Position numbers and translations under genes: made by a program
Notes under the pieces: model-generated
Database searches by the model: none
Told to the model about the DNA's origin: nothing
The model's input: only the letters and a program-made list of their open reading frames with translations
Part shown: positions 52,095 to 58,880 of the stretch, piece after piece
How the letters are laid out: every line of letters starts with the position of its first letter
Numbering within the stretch: the first letter of the stretch is position 1
Origin: Sphaerotilus montanus
GTDB taxonomy: Bacteria; Pseudomonadota; Gammaproteobacteria; Burkholderiales; Burkholderiaceae_C
Direction of reading: 5' to 3'
DNA length: 64,000 nt
Assembly (NCBI RefSeq): GCF_013410775.1
Contig: NZ_JACCFH010000001.1
Location: 3,410,001 to 3,474,000 of the forward strand

Positions 52095-53159
52095 TCAGTG
52101 GGCGTGGGTGTGGTGCGCGTCGGGCGCGTGCGCATGGGCGTGGCGCATCGGCGTGTGGATGTGCCGGTGACTGTGTTCGCCTGACGGTACCGGGTCGTGG
52201 GTGTGGTCGTGGTGGCCGTCGTCGTGGCGGTGGGCGTGTTCGTGCTCCAGCGCCTCGTGCGCATGTTCATGGGCATGCGACTCGGCCAGATGCAGCAGCA
52301 CGCCGCCCAGCATCGCCGCGCAGCCCACCAGCATCGCGATCCCCCAGCCCCGATCGCCCAGCGCCACAGCCGTCAGCGCCCCGAGGAACGGCGCCAGCGC
52401 GAACACCGAGCCGGTGCGGGCGGCGCCGAAACTGCGCTGCGCCAGCAGGTAGAAGCGCAGGCTCAGCCCATAGCCGGACGCGCCGACCGCCAGCAGCGCC
52501 GCCACCGCAGTCCACGCGGGCACCGCCTCCCCCGCCAGCACCGCGAGCAGCCCCGACGCCGACGCCCCGAGCGCCGCCTTGACCATCACGACCTGTCCCG
52601 GATCGCGCTCGGCCAGTGCCCGCGAGACGGTGTTGTCCGCCCCCCAGGCGACCGTCGCCACCAGCACGGCCAGCAACCCGGCCAGGCCAGCGCGCCCGTC
52701 CAGCCCCTGGTCGAACACCAGCAGCACGCCGCCGCACAGGATCAAGCCCATCGCGGCCAGCACCCGTCCGTCCAGCGATTCCCGGTACAGCAGCCGCGCC
52801 AGCAGCGCCGTGAACAGCGCCTCCAGCGTCAGCATCAGCGAGGCGCTCGCCCCGCTGGTGCGCTGCAGGCCCCAGGCCAGCGCCACCGGCCCGAGCACCG
52901 CGCCGAACGCCGCCATCAGCAGCAGGCGTGGCGCATCGCCGCGCTGCAGTTGGGCCTCGCGCTCGACCGGCTGGCGCAGCACCGCCCCGAGCAGCGCCGC
53001 TCCCGCGTACAGCAGACCCGCCGTGACGAAGGGGCCGAGGCCGCGGCCGAAGTGCTGCACCAGCGGCGTGCTCAGTCCGAACAGCGCCGAGGCCAGCAGC
53101 GCCAGCGCGGCCCCGCGCCACACCGGATCGTGGCGAAGACGGTCGGGGGCTGCGCGCAC
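52095..53159 (-). CDS. EamA/DMT-family permease with long His-rich C-terminal tail
   Basis: This 354-residue membrane protein has ten hydrophobic segments in two EamA repeats (T-S-G-A-S-A-S-L-M-L-T-L-E-A-L in repeat 1, V-A-W-G-A-D-N-T-V-S-R in repeat 2). About 65 residues from near 290 to the end follow, with more than 20 His in H-x-H and H-E-H-A-H patterns. The tail points to binding or sensing of Ni, Co, Zn or Cu. The start is GTG at 53159, one base after the stop of the DUF6488-like gene. It is probably a metal or metal-complex transporter, substrate unknown. Confidence 0.85.
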   Translation of the reverse strand: MRAAPDRLRHDPVWRGAALALLASALFGLSTPLVQHFGRGLGPFVTAGLLYAGAALLGAVLRQPVEREAQLQRGDAPRLLLMAAFGAVLGPVALAWGLQRTSGASASLMLTLEALFTALLARLLYRESLDGRVLAAMGLILCGGVLLVFDQGLDGRAGLAGLLAVLVATVAWGADNTVSRALAERDPGQVVMVKAALGASASGLLAVLAGEAVPAWTAVAALLAVGASGYGLSLRFYLLAQRSFGAARTGSVFALAPFLGALTAVALGDRGWGIAMLVGCAAMLGGVLLHLAESHAHEHAHEALEHEHAHRHDDGHHDHTHDPVPSGEHSHRHIHTPMRHAHAHAPDAHHTHAH

Positions 53160-53160
53160 C

Positions 53161-53523
53161 TCACTGCCCGGTGTGGTTGGCCGCGATGAAGTTGCCGATC
53201 GGCGTGTAGAACAGGTAGAGCGCCTCCTTGGCCTTGTCGGTGGCGGCCGGGTTGCGGAAGGTCAGGCGCCATTCCTTGCCCTTCTTGCCGTCGATCTGCT
53301 CGATCTTCTCGGGCTTGGTGATGGCCTGCCAGGACTTCTCGACCTTGTTGCCGCTGACGAGCTGGTTCTTGTACTGCGTGGCGCAGCCGACGACGGTGGC
53401 TTCGGTGGCCGGCTTGCTGCCGTGGAAATGGCAGCTTGCGTCAGCGCCAGCGTATGCGGCCGGCATGGCCAACAAGGCGGCGGCGGAAAGGGTGGCAGTG
53501 CGTGCGATGGCGATGGGGTTCAT
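53161..53523 (-). CDS. Small periplasmic DUF6488-like protein
   Basis: This 120-residue exported protein has a signal peptide (T-L-S-A-A-A-L-L-A-M-P-A-A-Y-A) followed by A-S-C-H-F-H-G, a possible metal-binding site at the mature N-terminus, then V-V-G-C-A-T. It resembles a small family found beside DMT permeases and HupE-like proteins. It is cotranscribed with both here, 48 bp after the HupE/UreJ gene. A periplasmic metal shuttle is inferred. Confidence 0.7.
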   Translation of the reverse strand: MNPIAIARTATLSAAALLAMPAAYAGADASCHFHGSKPATEATVVGCATQYKNQLVSGNKVEKSWQAITKPEKIEQIDGKKGKEWRLTFRNPAATDKAKEALYLFYTPIGNFIAANHTGQ

Positions 53524-53571
53524 GGTGAGGTTCCTGGGTGAATGGAGTGAAGTGTCGGCGGAAGGTCGGGT

Positions 53572-54387
53572 TCAAAGGGTGTTGCGGTCCGGGTCCACGG
53601 TCTTCTCGACGTCCATGTCCTCGTGCAGATGGCGGTGTTCCTGCTCGGGGAAACGGAAGCTGTCCGGGTCGCTGTCGTGCGAGTAACCGTGCAATTGCAT
53701 CAAGAGCAGCAGCGCGCCCAGATACATCAGCAGCTGGTTCGCCGCGAAGCTGAACCGTGCGAACGACGGCCGCTGCCGCCAGACCGCCAGCAGCGCCACC
53801 ATCACGGTCAGCGCCGCGATCTGGCCGATCTCCACCCCGAGGTTGAAGCTCAGGATGCGCAGCAGCATCGCGGTGCTGTCATCCCCCAACGGCAATTGCT
53901 GCAGGCGCGTGGACAGCCCGAACCCGTGCAGCAGCCCGAAGCCGAAGACGGCCGCGAGCAGGTTCGGCGACGCCATGCCGAGGTGTTTCTGGAAGCCGCC
54001 GTTGTTGTCGAAGGCCTTGTACATCACGCTCAGCGCGATCACGGCGTCGATCAGGTAGTAGTTCCAGGTGATGCCGTAGAAGGTGGCGAAGACCAGCGTG
54101 AGGCAGTGCCCGAGCGTGAACACGGTGACGAACTTCGCCACGTCCTTGAACGTGGTGAGGAAGAACACCACGCCGAACAGGAACAGCAGGTGGTCGTGGC
54201 CGGTGAGCATGTGCGTGGCACCGAGCCCGATGTATTGCACGTAGCCCCCGCTGAGCATGCGCTCGCGGTCTTCGGCGGAGATGCCGTGGGCGTCGGCGAG
54301 GAGGGGTGTCAGCAGCGTCAGGCACAACGCCAGCCCAGGAAGGGCATGGGCGGCCAGACGCCGCCAGAAGGCAGGCAGGGAATTCAA
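53572..54387 (-). CDS. HupE/UreJ-like membrane protein
   Basis: The 271-residue protein has a signal-like N-terminal helix and about six further membrane segments. Its family motifs are Y-I-G-L-G-A-T-H-M-L-T-G-H-D-H-L-L-F-L near residue 52 (His cluster), F-T-L-G-H-C-L-T-L near 90 and H-G-F-G-L-S near 155. HupE/UreJ proteins are nickel/cobalt permeases or accessory proteins. The C-terminus is His-rich (E-Q-E-H-R-H-L-H-E-D). The start is TTG at 54387 with GAGGA upstream. It leads the minus-strand group after the His-rich small gene. Confidence 0.87.
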   Translation of the reverse strand: MNSLPAFWRRLAAHALPGLALCLTLLTPLLADAHGISAEDRERMLSGGYVQYIGLGATHMLTGHDHLLFLFGVVFFLTTFKDVAKFVTVFTLGHCLTLVFATFYGITWNYYLIDAVIALSVMYKAFDNNGGFQKHLGMASPNLLAAVFGFGLLHGFGLSTRLQQLPLGDDSTAMLLRILSFNLGVEIGQIAALTVMVALLAVWRQRPSFARFSFAANQLLMYLGALLLLMQLHGYSHDSDPDSFRFPEQEHRHLHEDMDVEKTVDPDRNTL

Positions 54388-54473
54388 GGAGAGTCCTCGT
54401 CAGATGGGGATCGAATCGGATGCCTTGGGCCTGCGGTGGTGCAGGCGCTGGGGCAGGGAAACCGAACCGGAGA

Positions 54474-54833
54474 TCAGACGAGGGGTCGGGGAGGGCGCAG
54501 CGGGCTGTCCAGTACGGGGCCGGGACAGAACAGGCCGGTCCCGGGGACCAGGACGGCGGCGCCTGGCAGGCAGAGGGGCGTCTGGTGCGGGATCAGCACC
54601 GCCCATTGCGACAGGCTGCTGGTGTCGAGGTGCCCATGCGAGGTCGGTGCGTCCAGCCCGTCCTCCATGTGCAGGTCACCATCGGTGTGGTGGTGGTGAC
54701 CCACCGCTTCGGCATGCACCCAGACGTGCTCGATGGCCCCGGACGGCCTTCCAGGATCGGAAGGCAGCAGCGGGACGAGCAACTGTTGCCATAGCAGGCA
54801 CACCAGCAGGAGGATCCGGATACCGAGGCGCAT
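54474..54833 (-). CDS. Small exported His-rich protein, function unknown
   Basis: This 119-residue protein has an N-terminal hydrophobic leader (I-L-L-L-V-C-L-L-W-Q-Q-L-L-V-P-L) and a His cluster V-G-H-H-H-H-T-D-G-D-L-H with further His residues, suggesting metal binding. The C-terminal half is Pro-rich. It begins the minus-strand group ahead of HupE/UreJ; the 86-bp gap between them shows no clear promoter. No known family is recognised. Confidence 0.6.
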   Translation of the reverse strand: MRLGIRILLLVCLLWQQLLVPLLPSDPGRPSGAIEHVWVHAEAVGHHHHTDGDLHMEDGLDAPTSHGHLDTSSLSQWAVLIPHQTPLCLPGAAVLVPGTGLFCPGPVLDSPLRPPRPLV

Positions 54834-54883
54834 CGGGGGCGGATTCTAGCCACGAAGTGCGCCCCAGATGGCCGACCGGCTGC

Positions 54884-56650
54884 TCAGCGCTCCACGGCGC
54901 CCAGGTCGATCTTGGTGCCCTTGACCGTGCGGGCCACCGGGGTGAGGCTCGATCCGAGCTGGTGGTTCACCCCGTACGCAGCGGCTGCGGCTGGAGCGGC
55001 CTGACCGGCATCGACGATGGCGCTGCCCGCCAGCGGCGAGAACGTCGCGGCGTCGAAGGGCATGGCGCTGCCGGTGAGCAGGTTGGCAGCACCCTTGACC
55101 TGGCCCTTGAGCGTCTTCCACTGCGTGGTGTCGGTCCAGCCGGTGCGGATCCAGTTGACGCCGAGGTTCAGGATGCCGTCCGGGGTGTAGCTCGGCGACA
55201 GCGAGTCGTTCTCGGCCTGGCGCATGTTCAGCTCCGTCACCGTGCTGTCGAACCAGAACACGTTGTTCCAGGCCTCCACCGTCTCCGCGGTGGTCGAGAT
55301 CTGGAAGATGCGCGCGCCGCTGCCGGTGCCGTGGACCGTGTTGTTGAAGAAGTACAGCGTGCCCTTGCGGAACAGCGACTCGCCCCAGTTGGCCCCCGCC
55401 GGCGCGCCGAAGTGGTCCCCGCCGTAGTGGAAGAAGCTGCCGTCGTCGCCGTTCTTCTTGATCTGGTTGCCGTAGACGAAGCTGGTGCGGTAGGCCGGGG
55501 TGGCCAGCGCGGTGACGGGGAAGTCCTCGGCTTCGACCATGTCGATGGCACGGGCGCCGCCTTCGATGCGGTTGTAGCGCACGACCATGCCTGCCGAGCG
55601 GTCCTTGGCCGAGTTGCCCAGCGAGCCGGCACGCAGCGGACCGTAGCGGTTGAACTCGATCACCATGCCGACGCTCTGCGTGTAGGTGGTGTGCATGTGG
55701 TCATCGCCGACGATGCCGTGGCCCCACATGTAGTTGCCGGCGATGCGGATGTCGCGGGTCTGCGCGAAGAGGCCCTCGTCGTTGGACTTGGTGAAGATCC
55801 CCATCTGGCAGTCGCTGATCTCGTTGTCGGCGATCAGGATGTTGTGGCCGCGGTCCACCCAGATGCAGGCGCCGAAGGGGTCGTAGGTCTTGGTGGCGCC
55901 GGCTGCATTCTTGAAGGTGTAGCTGGGATGGCCGGCGCGGATGTTCAGCCCGTCGATCGAGATCCAGCTCGGGTAATCCGTGTAGGTGCCGCTCGCGTTC
56001 GCCTTGATGGCGATGATGGTGCGGCCCTGGTGGATGTCGCGCGTTTCGGTCGTGTTGCCATAGGCGGTACCCAGCGCGGCGCGGGTGGTGGCGCCGTTGC
56101 CTTCGATGATCGGACGTTCGTTGTTCGGGCCGCGCACGCCACAGATCCGCACCGGCGCCGCTTCCGTGCCGGAGGCGGCCACCATGAACTTGCCCTTGTA
56201 CGGGGTGGCCGTGTAGAAGATGCGCACCGTGTCACCGGCCTTCAGCGCTTCCCACGGCACCGTGTCGAGCGAGGTGTAGGCCTTGCCGGGGCCGACCTGG
56301 TAGTCGACGCCCTTGCCTGAGGCGACACAGGCCGTCAGCGCCAGACCCTCGACCGGCGGGGCCGGTGTCGGGGCGGCCACGGGCGCTGGGCTGGGCGCTG
56401 CAACAGGGCTGGGGGCGGGTGCGGGCGATGCCACCGGGGTGGGGCTGGGCGATGCCACCGGAGTGGGCGACGCCACCGGCGCTGGGCTGGGCGATGCCAC
56501 AGGGGAGGGGGTCGGAGCGGGGGTGGGTGCTCCGCTCACACTGAGCACGGTGCCTGACTCCCCCCCGCCGCAGGCCGTGAGTCCACCGGCCAGCGTCAGG
56601 CAGGTTGCCATCCACAAGGTGCGTACGTGCGCTGTTCTGATCTGGTCCAT
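54884..56650 (-). CDS. Right-handed beta-helix lipoprotein (paralogue 1 of 3)
   Basis: This 588-residue exported lipoprotein has the lipobox L-T-A-C-G-G-G (Cys near 27) and a Pro/Ala/Ser-rich linker of ~60 residues. The beta-helix domain begins Y-Q-V-G-P-G-K-A-Y-T-S-L and has W-E-A-L-K-A-G-D-T-V-R and P-V-R-I-C-G-V-R-G-P-N, then repeated I-x-G-N and N-x-I strands (I-L-I-A-D-N-E-I-S-D; H-Y-G-G-D-H-F-G) and ends D-L-G-A-V-E-R. The fold is that of polysaccharide lyases and depolymerases, but no catalytic residues can be named. The two neighbours are paralogues, and a GT4 gene is close by. Confidence 0.82.
   Translation of the reverse strand: MDQIRTAHVRTLWMATCLTLAGGLTACGGGESGTVLSVSGAPTPAPTPSPVASPSPAPVASPTPVASPSPTPVASPAPAPSPVAAPSPAPVAAPTPAPPVEGLALTACVASGKGVDYQVGPGKAYTSLDTVPWEALKAGDTVRIFYTATPYKGKFMVAASGTEAAPVRICGVRGPNNERPIIEGNGATTRAALGTAYGNTTETRDIHQGRTIIAIKANASGTYTDYPSWISIDGLNIRAGHPSYTFKNAAGATKTYDPFGACIWVDRGHNILIADNEISDCQMGIFTKSNDEGLFAQTRDIRIAGNYMWGHGIVGDDHMHTTYTQSVGMVIEFNRYGPLRAGSLGNSAKDRSAGMVVRYNRIEGGARAIDMVEAEDFPVTALATPAYRTSFVYGNQIKKNGDDGSFFHYGGDHFGAPAGANWGESLFRKGTLYFFNNTVHGTGSGARIFQISTTAETVEAWNNVFWFDSTVTELNMRQAENDSLSPSYTPDGILNLGVNWIRTGWTDTTQWKTLKGQVKGAANLLTGSAMPFDAATFSPLAGSAIVDAGQAAPAAAAAYGVNHQLGSSLTPVARTVKGTKIDLGAVER
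56376..56530 (-). repeat. Degenerate tandem repeat encoding the Pro-rich linker
   Basis: Repeats of about 18-24 bp, variants of GGGCTGGGCGATGCCACCGG on the plus strand, encode S-P-x-P-V-A units linking the lipid anchor to the beta-helix of paralogue 1. Copy number may vary between strains. It is a coding repeat, not a CRISPR. Confidence 0.7.
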
Positions 56651-56979
56651 CGGGTCCTTCTTCTGGGTTGCTGCAGGGATGGCAGCGAAGATAGGCGGGC
56701 GGCTCGGCGGCACCAGTAAGCAATTTTCTTTACTGTAACGGCCAGAGTGACGCAACAAAGATTCGCTTTTTGATCTGTTTTTGTAATTTTTCCACTTATT
56801 CGCGGGACAGAAAAAATCGGCTTTCCGGTCTGGATCGTGTGTTGTTTCACGCAGACCGGGGCCGGTGTGGCGCAGGCTGCAAGCGCCGGTCACAAGGCGT
56901 AGCCGGTGATCCGGTGGGGCATCCGCTCCGGATCGCCGCATCTCCACACCTCCCGTTGCAGACGAAGGGTGTTTGCATC
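56651..56979. promoter_or_regulatory. AT-rich promoter region of beta-helix paralogue 1
   Basis: This gap separates paralogues 1 and 2. Bases ~56715-56815 are markedly AT-rich for this genome, as expected of a promoter. CAGTAA (56714-56719) and TTACTG (56730-56735) form an inverted repeat with 10-bp spacing (16 bp centre to centre), a possible operator about 65-85 bp upstream of the ATG at 56650. No gene is seen in the gap. Confidence 0.35.
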
Positions 56980-57011
56980 GTCTGCAGCGCCTCGCGCGAG
57001 GCGCTGCAGAC
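56980..57011 (-). terminator. 32-bp perfect palindrome after beta-helix paralogue 2
   Basis: Bases 56980-56995 and 56996-57011 are exact reverse complements (arms GTCTGCAGCGCCTCGC and its complement), a 32-bp palindrome four bases after the paralogue 2 stop. It would give a very stable hairpin and probably ends or stabilises that transcript. A second perfect 9-bp repeat, TGCAGACGA (56957-56965)/TCGTCTGCA (56978-56986), overlaps its outer arm, so the two stems exclude each other. Confidence 0.55.
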
Positions 57012-57015
57012 CCGC

Positions 57016-58665
57016 TCAGCGTTCGACCGCGCCCAGATCGCTGGCGGTGCCGTTGACGCGGCGCGCGACCGGACGGCGCAGGGCGTCCAGCTGGTAGGCC
57101 AGCGGATGTGCGTAGACCACTGCGGGCTGCGCCGCGGCACGATCGGTCAGTGCCGAGCCGCTCACGGGCTGCATCGACGCCGCGTCGAACGGCAGGCTGG
57201 TGCCCGTGACCAGCCATTGCGTGCCGCTGACCGAACCGCCCACGGTGTGCCACGGGTCGCTGTCCTGCCAGCCCGTGCTGATCCAGTTCACGCCCAGGTT
57301 CAGCACGCCACCGCCCACCCAGGGCGCCGCCACTTCCTGGTTCATGCGCAGATTGCGCTGCACCACGGTCGGGGCGAAGTGGATGGCGTTGTTCCAGGCT
57401 TCGACCGTCTCCTGCGTGGTCGAGATCTGGAACACCCAGGCCTGCGTGCCCTTGAGCAGCAGGGTGTTGTTCCAGAAATGCAGCGTGCCCTTGCGGAACA
57501 GCGGCTCGCCCCAGCCGGCCCCTGGTGCGCTGCCGAAGTGGTCGCCACCGTAGTGGATGACGCTGCCGGTGTCGCCGGTCTTGACGATCTGGTTGCCGTA
57601 GACATGGGTCGTGCGGTAGGCGGGCAGTGCCAGGGCGGTTCCGGGGAAGTCCTCGGCCTCGACCAGATCGATCGCGTGGGCGCCTTCCTCGATCCGGTTG
57701 TAGCGGATGACCGTGCCGACCGAGCGGTCCTTGATCGCGTTGCCGGGCGAGCCGCTGCGCAGCGGGCCGTAGTCGTTGAACTCGACCACCGTGCCCACGC
57801 TCTGCAGGTAGGTGCTGTGCTCGTGCCAGTCGCCGACGATGCCATGGCCGGCGAAGCGGTTGCCGGCGATGCGCAGGTTGCGCGTCACCGCGAAGTCGCC
57901 GTCGTCGGTGGACTTGCTGAAGACGCCCATCTGGCAGTCGGTGATCTCGTTGTCGGCGATGGTGATGTGCTGGCCGCGGTCGATCCAGATGCAGGCGCCG
58001 AACGGCGCGTACGGGCGCTCCACGCCGGCCGCCGTGCGGTAGCGGTAGTCGGGGTGGCCGCGGGTGATCTTCAGCCCGTCGATCTGGATGTGGCGCGGGT
58101 AGGCGGTCCAGGCTTCGGTGGCCAGCGACTTGAGGACGATGACGGAGCGGTCCTGGTGGACGTGGCTGTAGACAAGGGTGTTGCTGTAGAGCGGGCCGAG
58201 GGCGGCGCGGGTGGTGGCGCCGCTGCCGTCGATCACCGGACGCTCGCCGTTCGGTCCGCGCACGCCGCAGACCCGGATCGGTGCGTCGGCGGTGCCCTGG
58301 CCGGCGATCAGGAACTTGCTGCGGTAGGGCGTGTCGCGGTGGAAGACGCGCACGGTGTCACCGGCCCGCAGCGACTCCCACGGCACGGCGTCGAGGCTGG
58401 TGTAGGGCTGGCCGGTGCCGACGCGGTAGTCGGTGCCGCGACCGGAGGGCACGCAGGCGGTCAGGCCGAGTGCCGCGGCGGGGGCCGTTGCCGTCCGCAG
58501 CACGATGACCGGGGCGGGTCGCTGGGTGATGGGAGGTCGCGTGACCGTGGCCGTGCCGCGCATGCCCTGTGCCGGACTGGCGGTGGCCGCCAGCATCAAG
58601 GCGCCTGCACTGGCGAGACTGCACTGCAAGCGGACCGAAGTCCGGTTGGTGGGGATAAAACGCAT
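57016..58665 (-). CDS. Right-handed beta-helix secreted protein (paralogue 2 of 3)
   Basis: This 549-residue exported protein has a signal peptide (S-A-G-A-L-M-L-A-A-T-A-S-P-A-Q-G) and no lipobox. From about residue 80 on it is closely similar to paralogue 1 (Y-R-V-G-T-G-Q-P-Y-T-S-L, W-E-S-L-R-A-G-D-T-V-R, F-G-A-C-I-W-I-D-R-G, V-E-A-E-D-F-P, H-Y-G-G-D-H-F-G, end D-L-G-A-V-E-R), so the pair arose by duplication. A role in processing a surface or sheath polysaccharide is an inference from fold. AGGAGG at proper spacing supports ATG 58665. Confidence 0.82.
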   Translation of the reverse strand: MRFIPTNRTSVRLQCSLASAGALMLAATASPAQGMRGTATVTRPPITQRPAPVIVLRTATAPAAALGLTACVPSGRGTDYRVGTGQPYTSLDAVPWESLRAGDTVRVFHRDTPYRSKFLIAGQGTADAPIRVCGVRGPNGERPVIDGSGATTRAALGPLYSNTLVYSHVHQDRSVIVLKSLATEAWTAYPRHIQIDGLKITRGHPDYRYRTAAGVERPYAPFGACIWIDRGQHITIADNEITDCQMGVFSKSTDDGDFAVTRNLRIAGNRFAGHGIVGDWHEHSTYLQSVGTVVEFNDYGPLRSGSPGNAIKDRSVGTVIRYNRIEEGAHAIDLVEAEDFPGTALALPAYRTTHVYGNQIVKTGDTGSVIHYGGDHFGSAPGAGWGEPLFRKGTLHFWNNTLLLKGTQAWVFQISTTQETVEAWNNAIHFAPTVVQRNLRMNQEVAAPWVGGGVLNLGVNWISTGWQDSDPWHTVGGSVSGTQWLVTGTSLPFDAASMQPVSGSALTDRAAAQPAVVYAHPLAYQLDALRRPVARRVNGTASDLGAVER

Positions 58666-58687
58666 GGGACAACCTCCTGAGCCGGGT

Positions 58688-58741
58688 GTGATCCACCCGA
58701 TCCGGACGTGCGTCAGACAGCGACGCACTGGCCCGGATCAC
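58688..58741 (-). promoter_or_regulatory. Nested hairpin in the leader of beta-helix paralogue 2
   Basis: GTGCGTC (58708-58714)/GACGCAC (58722-58728) form the inner stem, flanked by GATCCGG (58699-58705)/CCGGATC (58733-58739). A competing outer pair, GTGATCC (58688-58694)/GGATCAC (58735-58741), shares the right arm. The structure is 23-76 bases upstream of the ATG at 58665. It could be an operator or a leader hairpin. The rest of the gap 58742-58880 shows no gene. Confidence 0.35.
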
Positions 58742-58880
58742 GGCCCGTGAGGTGTTGGCAAGCGTTGGTCCCCTTGTTTGCGGGGGGTGTTTCTGGCCTG
58801 AATTCACGGGTCGCTGGATCGACGACCAGTGGATTCGATTTGCCAATTTGCTAAAGCCCGAACAAGTCGGTGCGAACCGC

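Noticed and set aside
54388-54473. Cobalamin or nickel riboswitch before the HupE/UreJ gene
   Set aside because: The gap is only 86 bp and shows no recognisable riboswitch core.
56376-56530. CRISPR-like array
   Set aside because: Repeats are short, degenerate, in frame and encode a Pro-rich linker; there are no unique spacers or cas genes.
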